Shown: in pieces, positions 56,451 to 64,000 of the stretch | Layout of the letters: each line of letters opens with the position of its first letter | Position numbering within the stretch: position 1 is the stretch's first letter | Assembly (NCBI RefSeq): GCF_024462775.1 | Contig: NZ_JANGCE010000010.1 | Coordinates: 29,209 to 93,208, forward strand | Origin: Butyricicoccus faecihominis | GTDB lineage: Bacteria > Bacillota > Clostridia > Oscillospirales > Butyricicoccaceae | DNA: 64,000 nucleotides | Reading direction: 5' to 3' | Program-made: the position numbers and the translations under genes | Notes under the pieces: model-generated | Seen by the model: the letters and a program-made list of their open reading frames with translations, nothing else | The model's database searches: none | Told to the model about the DNA's origin: nothing

Positions 56451-58370
56451 TTACATTATCTTCTGAAACATATGCCGGATCTTGTCTAAACGGCTGTTCG
56501 GGCGGCGTGGCTGAAACACAGGCTCGCCGGAAGTTTCCTGATACCCTTTTAATTCTGTAATGCAGACACTTCTTCCATTTGTATAAAAATTCAAATCATT
56601 TCTATATTCACCAATACAACGGGCAGGGATTTCCCCCTTAAAAATAACTTCATCTTTTTCAAGTCTGGTTGATTCAATGATTGCGCAATACTTTGGTGCG
56701 TCATTATAAGCCCGTGAAAGATATTCCTGCGGTGCAAAAAGGGTAAAGGAAAGGTATGGTTCCAACAGTTGTGTTCCTGCTTTTTTCAATGCCTGCTCCA
56801 ACACGACAGGCGCAAGAAAACGAAAATCAGCGGGGGTGCTGACCGGGCTGTAATAAACTCCATAATCAAAACAAATTTGGCAGTCTGTCACTCCCCAGCC
56901 ATATAAGCCCTGCTCCATTCCATAACGCACACCCTCCATGACGGCATTTTGAAAACTTTGGTTTAAATAGCCGAGAGATACCTCGCTTTTATATTGTGTT
57001 CCGCTTCCAACAGGAAGCGGTGTTACAGTCAAACCAATAGATGCCCAAAACGGATTCGGCGGCACTTCAATATGAATCGTGTAGCTCGCTTTTTTTTGCG
57101 GTCTTTCCAGATAAATAACCGAAGGCTCTTTCATAGCCACGCCCACATGATATTTTTCTTCTAATAGCGAACAAATAACTTCTAACTGTACTTTTCCCAA
57201 AAAAGATAATATAATCTCATGTGTAACAGTATCAATGTCAAAATGCAAAAGAGGGTCTGTATCAGCAATCTCTGTGAGGGCATTTAACAGGGCTTCCCTT
57301 TGCTCCGGCTTTTGCGGCTCTACCGTTGTCCGAAGTAATGGCATGGGATTATCAATCCGTGTTTTGTGAGGCAGGAGTTTTTCATTTCCCAGAATGTCGT
57401 TCAGTTTCAAAGTATCATCAGCTAAAATAACAATTTCTCCCGGACAGGCATGGTCAACCGGGACGATTTCACCATTTGACGGAATACACATTTCTGTAAT
57501 CTTTATTTTTTCCTTTTTTGACAGCAGCAGGGTATCCCGTAAATGGAGCGTCCCATGATACAGGCGTAAATAAGAAAGCCGTTTTTTCCGCTCTGTATAC
57601 TCAACCTTAAAAACATATCCACATAATTCAGACTGAATATCGTCTGTTTCTGTAATGAAAGTTTCTGTAATCGCTTCAATCAGTTTTTCTGTTCCTAAAT
57701 TGTCTTTTGCACTCCCATGATAAACAGGAAACAAAGAGCAGCATCTGGTTCTTTTGCACTTTTCATATTGTAATTCCTGTATATCCAAAGAATCCTCTGC
57801 AACATATCGTTCTAATAGTTCATCGCTTCCGGAAATAATCATATCCCATTTGTCCAAATCAGAAATATCGGTCATGGTTATCTTTGGCGACAGGGAAACC
57901 TCCTGCATGACAATCATATCACTGGTAAGTTTATCTTTAATGCTTTGGTAAACACGCCGCAGGTCGATCCCATTTTGGTCTATCTTATTTATAAAGATAA
58001 TTGTCGGAATGTCCATTTTCTGAAGCGCATGGAATAATATACGGGTTTGTGCCTGTACGCCGTCTTTTGCCGAAATGACTAAAACAGCTCCGTCAAGGAC
58101 AGATAAAGAGCGGTATGCTTCGGTTAAAAAATCCATATGACCGGGAGTGTCCACGATATTGATTTTATAATCATTCCAGCAAAAAGAAGTAACCGCTGTC
58201 TGAATGGTAATTCCGCGCTGCCGTTCCAAAATCATAGTGTCTGTTCTTGTAGTTCCTTTATCCACGTTTCCTTGTTCCGCAATCGCTCCACTGGTGTACA
58301 GCAGGCTTTCCGTCAATGTTGTTTTTCCTGCGTCTACATGGGCGAGAATTCCAATATTGATTATTTTCAT
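56451..58370 (-). CDS. tet(32): Ribosomal-protection tetracycline-resistance protein, Tet(32)-like
   Basis: A 639-residue EF-G-like GTPase that removes tetracycline from the ribosome. G-motifs AHVDAGKTT (10-18), DTPGHMDF and NKID are intact, and the C terminus ends [18 protein letters not shown] as in Tet(O/W/32) proteins. From memory its sequence agrees best with Tet(32) rather than Tet(W), Tet(O) or Tet(44); an alignment is needed to exclude a mosaic. The start follows AAAAGGAGGACAATCAC and an attenuator leader. It is AT-rich relative to the surrounding mobilization genes. Confidence 0.93.
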   Translation of the reverse strand: MKIINIGILAHVDAGKTTLTESLLYTSGAIAEQGNVDKGTTRTDTMILERQRGITIQTAVTSFCWNDYKINIVDTPGHMDFLTEAYRSLSVLDGAVLVISAKDGVQAQTRILFHALQKMDIPTIIFINKIDQNGIDLRRVYQSIKDKLTSDMIVMQEVSLSPKITMTDISDLDKWDMIISGSDELLERYVAEDSLDIQELQYEKCKRTRCCSLFPVYHGSAKDNLGTEKLIEAITETFITETDDIQSELCGYVFKVEYTERKKRLSYLRLYHGTLHLRDTLLLSKKEKIKITEMCIPSNGEIVPVDHACPGEIVILADDTLKLNDILGNEKLLPHKTRIDNPMPLLRTTVEPQKPEQREALLNALTEIADTDPLLHFDIDTVTHEIILSFLGKVQLEVICSLLEEKYHVGVAMKEPSVIYLERPQKKASYTIHIEVPPNPFWASIGLTVTPLPVGSGTQYKSEVSLGYLNQSFQNAVMEGVRYGMEQGLYGWGVTDCQICFDYGVYYSPVSTPADFRFLAPVVLEQALKKAGTQLLEPYLSFTLFAPQEYLSRAYNDAPKYCAIIESTRLEKDEVIFKGEIPARCIGEYRNDLNFYTNGRSVCITELKGYQETSGEPVFQPRRPNSRLDKIRHMFQKIM

Positions 58371-58408
58371 GTGATTGTCCTCCTTTTACAGCCCCAAAAG
58401 GGCATAAA

Positions 58409-58625
58409 AATCCCCAGCAGTAAAATACTTTTACCACTGGGGATTATAATTTGCGGACATACACATATACAGCATACACCTGTTTGTGATTGCTGTTTTT
58501 CGGATATGTCAAAATTGATAAGGCAAAAGTATTCTTAAATTGGGTACAAAAAACCAAGCCCCCACAAAAGGGACTATCATAATCCTTTGTTCCCACTATT
58601 TGATTATAGTTTTATTTAAGAATAC
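58409..58625 (-). promoter_or_regulatory. tet leader attenuator (hairpin array)
   Basis: GTATTCTTAAAT (58529-58540) is perfectly complementary to ATTTAAGAATAC (58614-58625), which lies inside the leader peptide gene. Between them is an ACAAAGG...CCTTTTGT stem followed by a G/T run. AATCCCCAG/CTGGGGATT (58409-58445) enclosing GTAAAA/TTTTAC forms a second hairpin just before the tet ribosome site. Such alternative pairings allow translation-coupled attenuation. Confidence 0.75.
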
Positions 58626-58635
58626 CTTGCCGCAT
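58612..58635 (-). CDS. tet leader peptide
   Basis: A 7-codon ORF (M-R-Q-G-I-L-K-stop) with a good ribosome site (AAAGGAG) upstream. Its last codons form one arm of the attenuator stem, so ribosome stalling by tetracycline would change the folding. Confidence 0.7.
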   Translation of the reverse strand: MRQGILK

Positions 58636-58664
58636 ATTTTTTACTCCTTTTTTGGAATGATGCT

Positions 58665-58693
58665 ATTATATCACATTAGTTTTAGGAAAGAAA
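58665..58693 (-). promoter_or_regulatory. tet promoter
   Basis: TATAAT (58665-58670) with a weak -35 TTTCTT (58688-58693) at 17-base spacing, 30 bases before the leader peptide. Confidence 0.65.
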
Positions 58694-58732
58694 GTACCTA
58701 AAAGAAATTTTTCTTCCCCTTATATGTAACAA

Positions 58733-58975
58733 TCATACCGACTTTCTGGCGTTCAGAATGGTTTCTGCTGTCTGCTGTGGTGTTTGGTTGGAATTGTCCA
58801 GCCAAAAGCCGATCCGTGGTGTTGTCTGCATAAATGTATCGTATAAGGTTTCAACCGTAAAGCCGGAATAGCCTGTTTTCTCCCTGTATCGTTCCCTTCC
58901 TTTTATTGTTTCCACATCTGGACAAAGAACGACAACCTCAACAGGGTATTTATGCGGCACAAAAAATATGTACAT
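58733..58975 (-). pseudogene. 3' remnant of a P-loop kinase-like gene
   Basis: An 80-residue frame (PHKYPVEVVVLCPDVETIKGRERYREKTGY...) resembles the C-terminal half of small zeta/kinase-type ATP-binding proteins often found next to ribosomal-protection tet genes. No Walker A motif is present, so it appears 5'-truncated. It lies directly upstream of the tet promoter. Confidence 0.5.
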
Positions 58976-59091
58976 GTAACTAATTCAACACATTTATAAT
59001 TTGAATAGGGACATTATAGCATTTACTAAATACAAATTCAATGTATACGGAAATAAAGATATAAGGAGTGGGAAGGATTCCGCCGTAGTCG

Positions 59092-59133
59092 GCATTGTAG
59101 GAAAATCCAAAAGTTTAGATTTTCCCACAATGC
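59092..59133. repeat. Long hairpin near the right end of the nested element
   Basis: GCATTGTAGGAAAATC pairs with GATTTTCCCACAATGC (16 bp with one wobble) around a 10-base loop, about 85 bases inside the nested element's right end. Confidence 0.6.
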
Positions 59134-59218
59134 TTATCTTTTGGTCTTTGGTTCGGAATAGTGTAGTGCTGGCGGTCTATCTCTTGTTTTCGGTTGCTTG
59201 CTTCCTTACCGTACATGA

Positions 59219-59346
59219 GCATTGCTGGCCGGGTTATCCTGTCCGTATCCCTCCAACAGATTGACGCCGCCCCACACGCACAGAGCGCCGCCCAAACCGA
59301 CAACGATAGTCTGCAAAACATCAACCGCACTGTTGAAAAAATCCAT
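59219..59346 (-). pseudogene. maff2, 5' fragment (interrupted)
   Basis: From ATG 59346 (after AAAGAGAGGTTTCTTT) the minus strand encodes MDFFNSAVDVLQTIV...LLEGYGQDNPASN, the N-terminal half of a Maff2-family protein with one membrane helix. It is interrupted at AAT-GC (59219-59223). The C-terminal half is at 47511-47606. Maff2 is a small, probably pilin-like component between VirD4 and VirB6. Confidence 0.85.
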
Positions 59347-59413
59347 AAAGAAACCTCTCTTTCTGCCGTTTTCCGGCGAGCAAAATTTGTTAGGTGGCAT
59401 GAAAAAAGCCGCT

Positions 59414-61219
59414 TCATTCAGCGGCAAAATCTTCGTCCGACAGGTCTATATCGTAGAGGTCAAAGGTTTCGTCCTCCGACACCACGCGCCGCTGTTTCCG
59501 GCGCAGGGATGATAGATACCTGTCCACGTCAAAGGTATTCTTCTTGTCGGCGTCAGCAAGATATTTGTATCGGGGGTGGCGGGTGATGTCGTATTTCTCA
59601 CTGAAAAACGGCCTCACGCCCCGCACCTGCAAAATGCACCTGCCTCCGTCCATCGTGGCGATCTCGTCTTGGCTCATCAGCTCCTTTCCCAACTTCTGAT
59701 AGTTCAATCCGTGCGAGGTTTGTGCGCCCCGGTTCTCGCTCTGGTTGTAGCTGTCAATGGTTTCCTTGCCCAGCACGTCCGCGATCTCCTTGGCGTTCTT
59801 GCCTCTGCCACTAAGGAAAAGCGTACAATCGCAGTTGTCGGAAATGATTTCCGCAGCGTCCTTATAAATGGCTTTCAACTGCGATTGGCTTTGCAAAATG
59901 ATGGAAGCCGAGATTTCCCGGCTTCGGATGGTGGCGATCAGCTTGTCAAAATTGGGTATCTGGCCGATATTGGCGAACTCGTCCAGTATCAGCCGCACAT
60001 GGACGGGCAGCCGCCCGCCGTACACATCGTCAGCCCGGTCGCACAGCAGGTTGATAAGCTGGCTCTGCACCATAGCAAGGATGAAGTTAAACGTCGTGTC
60101 CGTGTCGCTCATAATCAGGAACAAGGCCGTTTTCTCGTCCCCGATGGTGTCAAGTTCCAGTTCGTCGTCCTCCATCAGCTCCCGCACCTCCCGGATGTCA
60201 AAGGGGGCCAATCTCGCACCGCAGCTTATCAAAATCGAGGAACGGGTCTTGCCAGCCGATAACAAAAACTTGCGGTACTGCCGCACGGCAAAGTGTTCCG
60301 GGTCTTTCTGTTCCAACCGTTCAAACATCTGGTCTACCGGGCTTTGAAACTCCGGGTCGTCCTCACGGGCCTCGCTTGCGTTAATCATTTCAAGCAGCGT
60401 CGTGAAGTTCATTTCCTCGCTGGGGGCCTCGTACCAGATGTAGCCGATCAGCGCCGAATACAAAAGACGTTCCGACTTCACCCAAAAATCTTCTGCGGAT
60501 TTCTCCCCCTCGCCCTTGGTATTGCAGATCAGCGTGTTTACCAGCTTCAAGATGTCCTTTTCCGAATGGATATAGCAGAACGGGTTATAGCGCATACTCT
60601 TAGAAAAGTTGATGGTGTTCAGCACCTTTACCCTATATCCGCTGCGCTGTAAAAGCTGGCCCACCTCCCCGATCAGGCTGCCCTTGGGGTCGGTTATCAC
60701 GAATGAGGTCGGGTAGTCCTTGGAAACACATTGCATCAGGTTTGGCTTGACAAAAAATCTTGTTTTTCCGCTGCCGCTGCCCCCGATCACTAAAACATTT
60801 TTATTGCGGGCGGTCTTGGGGTCTTTGGGCCGGTTATTCATCGTCAGCCGTTCTGTCTGCGTCAGTAAGATGTTGTTATCAAAGTTGGGGTCGATGTAAG
60901 GCGCTATGTCCTTTGGGCCGCCCCACCGGGCGCTGCCATATTCCATGCCGTGCCGGTATTTCTTGGCGTTCTTCCCCTTGCAGTAAACCGCCAGCCGCAA
61001 AAGCAGCGCACCGGCGACGCCGATCAACAAGTCGGCGGGGTGGAAGCTGGGGGCCGCGTTTGCAAAGGCCGCTGAACAGCCGTCCAGATAGTGCAGCAAC
61101 TTTTGGGATAAATCCGCACCGGCGGCCAGCCGGAACGCCTGCACCAGCTTGTCGAACAGGTACACAAACAGCAGGTACGGGAGGTTGGATAGTATCAATT
61201 TCTTTACTTCCGGCTTCAC
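59414..61219 (-). CDS. VirD4/TraG-type coupling protein
   Basis: A 601-residue ATPase with two N-terminal membrane helices (about 8-25 and 62-80), Walker A VIGGSGSGKTR (144-154) and the Walker B region LILDEFANIGQIPNF. It delivers the relaxase-DNA complex to the channel. It overlaps the PcfB gene by 4 bases. Confidence 0.95.
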   Translation of the reverse strand: MKPEVKKLILSNLPYLLFVYLFDKLVQAFRLAAGADLSQKLLHYLDGCSAAFANAAPSFHPADLLIGVAGALLLRLAVYCKGKNAKKYRHGMEYGSARWGGPKDIAPYIDPNFDNNILLTQTERLTMNNRPKDPKTARNKNVLVIGGSGSGKTRFFVKPNLMQCVSKDYPTSFVITDPKGSLIGEVGQLLQRSGYRVKVLNTINFSKSMRYNPFCYIHSEKDILKLVNTLICNTKGEGEKSAEDFWVKSERLLYSALIGYIWYEAPSEEMNFTTLLEMINASEAREDDPEFQSPVDQMFERLEQKDPEHFAVRQYRKFLLSAGKTRSSILISCGARLAPFDIREVRELMEDDELELDTIGDEKTALFLIMSDTDTTFNFILAMVQSQLINLLCDRADDVYGGRLPVHVRLILDEFANIGQIPNFDKLIATIRSREISASIILQSQSQLKAIYKDAAEIISDNCDCTLFLSGRGKNAKEIADVLGKETIDSYNQSENRGAQTSHGLNYQKLGKELMSQDEIATMDGGRCILQVRGVRPFFSEKYDITRHPRYKYLADADKKNTFDVDRYLSSLRRKQRRVVSEDETFDLYDIDLSDEDFAAE

Positions 61220-61692
61220 AGTGACAGCCCCCTTTCCTTGATTTTATCCTTGGCCCGCTGGGTTGTCCGGGCTGCCGCCTTTTCTTTCAGGGCGGCAAGG
61301 CTCTGACGGATGGAGGGCCGTTCCTCCCGTTTCAGCTTCATAGCCGTAAACTCCCGGAACGCCTGTTCCAAATTGTCCGCTTCCTTGGCTTTGAAAATCA
61401 CAATATACCGGGGCGGATGGGTGGTGCGGTCTTTCCGCAGGTTGAAGTCGATTTTATATTTCTTGGCGCAGGGCTTAAACAGGCCGATGTTGGCGTCCGT
61501 GATCTCAATGTTGGACAGGGCAGAGCCGTCTTTTTTAAGCTGCCGCAGGCTTTGTTCGCCGTGGTGGAGTTTCGTTTTGCCCTTTTGCCGGGCGGCCAGA
61601 TACTTCCGAATGGCCGCTTGCAGCACTTCGGCGGTGAGCTTTGTTGCCTTGATGGACAGGGCTATGGTTTTCTGGTCTACTTCCTCCTGCAA
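61216..61692 (-). CDS. PcfB family protein (DUF3801)
   Basis: A 158-residue basic protein (TIALSIKATKLTAEVLQAAIRKYLAARQ...) of the PcfB family that precedes the VirD4 gene in Gram-positive conjugation operons; in pCF10-type systems it acts with the coupling protein. Confidence 0.88.
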   Translation of the reverse strand: MQEEVDQKTIALSIKATKLTAEVLQAAIRKYLAARQKGKTKLHHGEQSLRQLKKDGSALSNIEITDANIGLFKPCAKKYKIDFNLRKDRTTHPPRYIVIFKAKEADNLEQAFREFTAMKLKREERPSIRQSLAALKEKAAARTTQRAKDKIKERGLSL

Positions 61693-61751
61693 TCGCTATC
61701 CCTCCTTTCGCTGGGAAAAAGAAAGAGGACAGCCGCTTGCCGGTTGTCCTC

Positions 61752-61970
61752 TCAAATCCGTACCCGCAGGCCGGAAAGCTCTGCGGCCCGGATGCCTACA
61801 AGATACCATTCCTGCGCCGGGTTCATCTCAATGCGGGTGGGCTTCCACCTGCCGCCTGTGAACACGTCGAAGCACTCGCCGCAATGCAGGCCGCCGTAGT
61901 AGTCGGCCAAATCAAAGCGGATGTCGTAGCGGTCGGTCTGCTCATCAAAAATCAATGCGCCCTGTTTCAT
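61752..61970 (-). CDS. DUF5348-type small protein
   Basis: A 72-residue protein (GALIFDEQTDRYDIRFDLADYYGGLHCGECFDV...). The start at 61970 follows AAAGGAGGCCCGGCTAT. DUF5348 proteins are small components of ICE replication/transfer operons; function unknown. Confidence 0.8.
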   Translation of the reverse strand: MKQGALIFDEQTDRYDIRFDLADYYGGLHCGECFDVFTGGRWKPTRIEMNPAQEWYLVGIRAAELSGLRVRI

Positions 61971-61986
61971 ATAGCCGGGCCTCCTT

Positions 61987-63117
61987 TCAGATTTGCCCCG
62001 TCGCCATATCGTGCGCGACAAGGGCGGTGTAATAGCCGTTGATGGTGCTGGGGGCGTTGAATAACACCGCCAGCAGGTATTTCTTGAAATTACGAATTTT
62101 CGTAGTGTTCTCTTTCAGGCAGTCAAAGACAAATTCGATATGACCGCTATCCAGCTTCATCAGCTTGGACTTTACCAGCTCGGCGGGGTAGTCATCCCCG
62201 GCCACGCGGATGGTCTTGCGGGCGCTGCATACGGTTTCCACCAGTAAGTCCACAATCTCGTCCAGCATATCCCGGTCAATCCGGCTGTCGTGGGTCAGGT
62301 GGGTGTATTCGATGTTGTCCTTGATAATCTCCCGATAAATCTCAACGGCGCTCTGTGTGGCCGCTTCCTTTCCATTCCGTTCCTGCGGCTGCGCCGCCCC
62401 GTCCTCCAAAGGAGAGGGAGGGGAAAGGATAGGAATGGAATGGGTACTTGATACATCCGTAATTGATTGATCTGTAATTTGTTCTTCTTTATTTAATTGC
62501 GTTGGATTTCCCAACGCAGGTTTTTCCTGCACAGGATTTTCCAATATTGGATTTTCCAACGTAGGCTTTTCCCGTTCAGGCGGGGTCTGCGGCTGTTCAT
62601 AGATGATATAGTCAGCGCCGCGAAGCCGCCCTTTGCCGTCGCGCTCCCGCGAACGCACGATATACCCGGCCCGTTCCAGCTCCCGCACGGCCTCCCGGAT
62701 GGCGTCGATCTGCTCCCGATTTATCAGGGACAGCCCCTTAAGCGTATAGTCCCAATCTTCCGGCAGGGACAGCATTTGTGACAACAGGCCCTTGGCTTTC
62801 AGGGACAGTTCCTTGTTCCGCAGGTGGTGGTTAGACATCACCGTATAGCCCTTGTTTTTCTCCACGCGGAATACAGACATTTTTTCATCAACTCCTTTCA
62901 TGGCAACGGTGAATGTGGTCGCAGCGGCGGTCAGCTTACCCGGCTGGTAGGGACACTCTGCATACACACAGAATTGATACTTCCAGTGCGGGCGGTAAAA
63001 ACGGCAGGTGCCGCAGTCCTCCGGCGCTCCGGCGTCGCCGCTCTCATAGTGATCGAAACCGGGTTTGTCCGTCATAAGGTGTTCAAAGGCGCGGTCGCTG
63101 CCGGAAGTAAAATACAT
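61987..63117 (-). CDS. RepA_N-like replication initiator, possibly fused to a Cys-rich domain
   Basis: Downstream of ATG 62880 (after AAAGGAGTTGATGAAAAA) lies a RepA N-terminal domain: FRVEKNKGYTVMSNHHLRNKELSLKAKGLL, with a C-terminal domain of RepA/DnaD type near ENTTKIRNFKKYLLAVLFN. The frame is open upstream to ATG 63117 (after GAAAGGAGGGAACGGACA). That segment is a 79-residue Cys-containing part (CGTCRFYRPHWKYQFCVYAECPY), normally a separate protein. Either one 376-residue fusion or two coupled starts is made. Confidence 0.78.
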   Translation of the reverse strand: MYFTSGSDRAFEHLMTDKPGFDHYESGDAGAPEDCGTCRFYRPHWKYQFCVYAECPYQPGKLTAAATTFTVAMKGVDEKMSVFRVEKNKGYTVMSNHHLRNKELSLKAKGLLSQMLSLPEDWDYTLKGLSLINREQIDAIREAVRELERAGYIVRSRERDGKGRLRGADYIIYEQPQTPPEREKPTLENPILENPVQEKPALGNPTQLNKEEQITDQSITDVSSTHSIPILSPPSPLEDGAAQPQERNGKEAATQSAVEIYREIIKDNIEYTHLTHDSRIDRDMLDEIVDLLVETVCSARKTIRVAGDDYPAELVKSKLMKLDSGHIEFVFDCLKENTTKIRNFKKYLLAVLFNAPSTINGYYTALVAHDMATGQI

Positions 63118-63324
63118 TGTCCGTTCCCTCCTTTCTGCTTTTGGGCGCAAAAAAAAGCCGCAGACTTTTTTCAAAATCTGCGGCGTAGGCCGGGACAGCA
63201 GAAAAGGGCGTCGTCACTTGACAACACCCTTTTTCTGCCTGATATTCAGTTGTTGCACCTTGCCCCGTTTTCCGCTGCCCTAAAAAACATTGATTTTACT
63301 GGGTTTCTTCATGTTTTCTTATGG

Positions 63325-63354
63325 CAACGCTCTTAATCGGCGGGCTTTCCTTTT
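63325..63354. other. ICE right attachment junction (attR)
   Basis: ICE sequence ending CAACGCTCT meets TAAT (63334-63337) followed by CGGCGGGCTTTCCTTTT, the right arm of the terminator whose left arm is at 21262-21277. The shared TAAT is the loop of the original terminator. Confidence 0.85.
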
Positions 63355-63371
63355 CAGCTTGTCAAAGAACC

Positions 63372-63568
63372 CTTCGCGCCGCAGCGCGCATAAAATAGGA
63401 TTTTGCCGTTTGCGGCAAAATCCATAAAAACCGGGAGCATGTATCTCGGTTTTTATACAAACCGGCTTCAAGTGTGCCTGTAAGGCGCGCGCAGAAGCCG
63501 GAATTTTCGATCGAAATGGGGCTTTGTTTCGATCGACAGACTGTCAAAACTTGTTTTTTGACAGTCTG
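63372..63568. repeat. Structured repeat element, copy 2
   Basis: The same conserved core as at 8262-8420 (CAGCGCGCAT, ACCGGGAGCATGTATCTCGG, ACAAACCGGC, AAGTGTGCC, GAAGCCGGAATTTT). The flanking hairpins have unrelated sequence but the same foldback: GGATTTTGCCG/CGGCAAAATCC on the left and CGATCGAAA/TTTCGATCG on the right. An extra 13-bp hairpin CAGACTGTCAAAA/TTTTGACAGTCTG follows (63537-63568). Confidence 0.7.
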
Positions 63569-63605
63569 AAAAGGAAAGCCCGCCTAATCGGCGGGCTTTC
63601 CTTTT
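63569..63605. terminator. Intact bidirectional terminator (same family as the ICE target)
   Basis: AAAAGGAAAGCCCGCC-TAAT-CGGCGGGCTTTCCTTTT is a perfect 16-bp stem with a T-run on each strand. It follows the ferredoxin gene on the minus strand and is identical in the core to the terminator split by the ICE. Confidence 0.9.
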
Positions 63606-63656
63606 GTCTTATATAGACAAAGAAAGTGAAATATTTTTAGGCAGATGATAAAGAGA

Positions 63657-63848
63657 TCAGCCCTCGGTATGAATGACCGAAACAGGGCAGCCACCGGCGG
63701 CCTCCTGCGCGCCAGCCTTCTGCGCGTCGTCGTCCGGCTGGTGATAAACCTCGGCAAGACCATCGTCCGCAATGCGGAACACCTCGGGGCAAGTACCCTC
63801 GCACAGGCCGCAGGAAATGCAGCCGTCGCGATCGATTTTAACTTCCAT
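63657..63848 (-). CDS. Small ferredoxin
   Basis: A 63-residue single-cluster ferredoxin: CISCGLCEGTC provides three Cys of a [4Fe-4S] centre and the fourth is in GGCPVSVIH. The start follows AAAGGAGTTGTTTTAG. It is the first chromosomal gene beyond the ICE. Confidence 0.93.
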   Translation of the reverse strand: MEVKIDRDGCISCGLCEGTCPEVFRIADDGLAEVYHQPDDDAQKAGAQEAAGGCPVSVIHTEG

Positions 63849-63960
63849 CTAAAACAACTCCTTTCTTACCAAAAGTATGCGCGAAAGGAAGACGTTTTAT
63901 AACAAAAAAGCGCCCGGATTTTTCCGCAATGTCATTTAGTTAAGTAAATTGTATATGTCT

Positions 63961-64000
63961 GTCATCCTGAGCGGAGCGAAGGATCTCGCGCGAACGCGCG
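63961..64000. repeat. GTCATCCTGAGCG-type dispersed repeat (truncated by window end)
   Basis: GTCATCCTGAGCGGAGCGAA followed by GGATCTCGCGCGAACGCGCG matches the right half of the inverted repeat at 16291-16404. Confidence 0.75.

Larger units (their letters stand above)
47607..59218. mobile_element. Nested mobilizable element inserted in maff2 (carries tet(32)-like gene)
   Basis: An insertion of about 11.6 kb splits maff2 in frame-restorable fashion. It carries a serine recombinase at its left end, TnpW, DnaC-like and replisome-organizer replication proteins, relaxase/MobC, an HTH/sigma pair, a methyltransferase, an XRE regulator and ribosomal-protection tetracycline resistance. It has no transfer-channel genes, so it must rely on a conjugative partner such as its host ICE. 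Confidence 0.88.
21278..63337. mobile_element. Tn1549-like integrative conjugative element with serine recombinase (about 42 kb)
   Basis: The element is bounded by split terminator halves. Its ends share a short inverted motif: TAAGAAAACAT at about 21294 on the plus strand and the same on the minus strand at about 63310-63322. It contains a recombinase at the left end, relaxase, oriT-like sites and a full set of Gram-positive type IV secretion genes (VirD4, VirB4, VirB6, PrgI, NlpC/P60, PcfB, TopB). It also carries a peptide-resistance-type cargo and a nested mobilizable element. Without that insertion it would be about 30.4 kb. Confidence 0.9.

Overview
This window spans the replication-origin region of a low-to-moderate-GC Firmicute, most likely a gut Clostridium-relative of the Oscillospirales type (inference from gene order, the origin layout and the Tn1549-like mobile element; no rRNA is present to confirm it). 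The divergent hallmark cluster is complete. On the minus strand run rpmH-rnpA-yidD-yidC-jag-mnmE and mnmG-rsmG. On the plus strand run dnaA-dnaN-yaaA-recF-remB-gyrB-gyrA. DnaA boxes lie in the dnaA-dnaN gap at about 10.9-11.05 kb.

Layout. 0-2 kb: an orphan tyrosine recombinase and a GyrI-like protein. 2-9.3 kb: tRNA/rRNA modification, membrane-insertase and RNase P genes. 9.4-19 kb: replication initiation and gyrase genes. 19-21.3 kb: an XRE/membrane pair, a small Cys-rich gene, rnhA and a DUF2238-like membrane protein. 21.28-63.34 kb: one integrative conjugative element (ICE). 63.4-64 kb: resumed chromosome with a structured repeat, an intact terminator and a ferredoxin gene.

The ICE sits in the loop of a Rho-independent terminator, and each half of that terminator now flanks the element. 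From the left end it carries a large serine recombinase with an overlapping small recombinase that lacks the catalytic serine, and a tnpW/HTH/sigma regulatory set. Next comes a peptide-resistance-type cargo: a YxeA-like protein and an ABC exporter, divergent from a two-component system. Then follow a plus-strand mobilization module (MobC, relaxase) and a long minus-strand transfer operon. The operon runs from a RepA-like initiator, PcfB and VirD4 through Maff2, VirB6, a radical SAM protein, PrgI, VirB4, an NlpC/P60 hydrolase and topoisomerase III to a giant ArdA/ArdC/YodL fusion.

A second mobile element of about 11.6 kb (47607-59218) is inserted inside the ICE's maff2 gene and splits it in two. 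It has its own serine recombinase, replication proteins, relaxase/MobC, sigma/HTH pair, a methyltransferase, a frameshifted XRE-membrane regulator and a ribosomal-protection tetracycline-resistance gene closest to tet(32), with a leader-peptide attenuator. Joining the maff2 halves at a GC dinucleotide restores the reading frame, as expected for serine-recombinase excision.

Several dispersed repeats are also visible: AT-rich inverted-repeat elements near 1.9 and 13.6 kb, a GTCATTCTGAG-type repeat at 16.3 and 64 kb, and a two-copy structured element (8.26 and 63.37 kb) with a conserved core flanked by hairpins that differ in sequence but keep their pairing.
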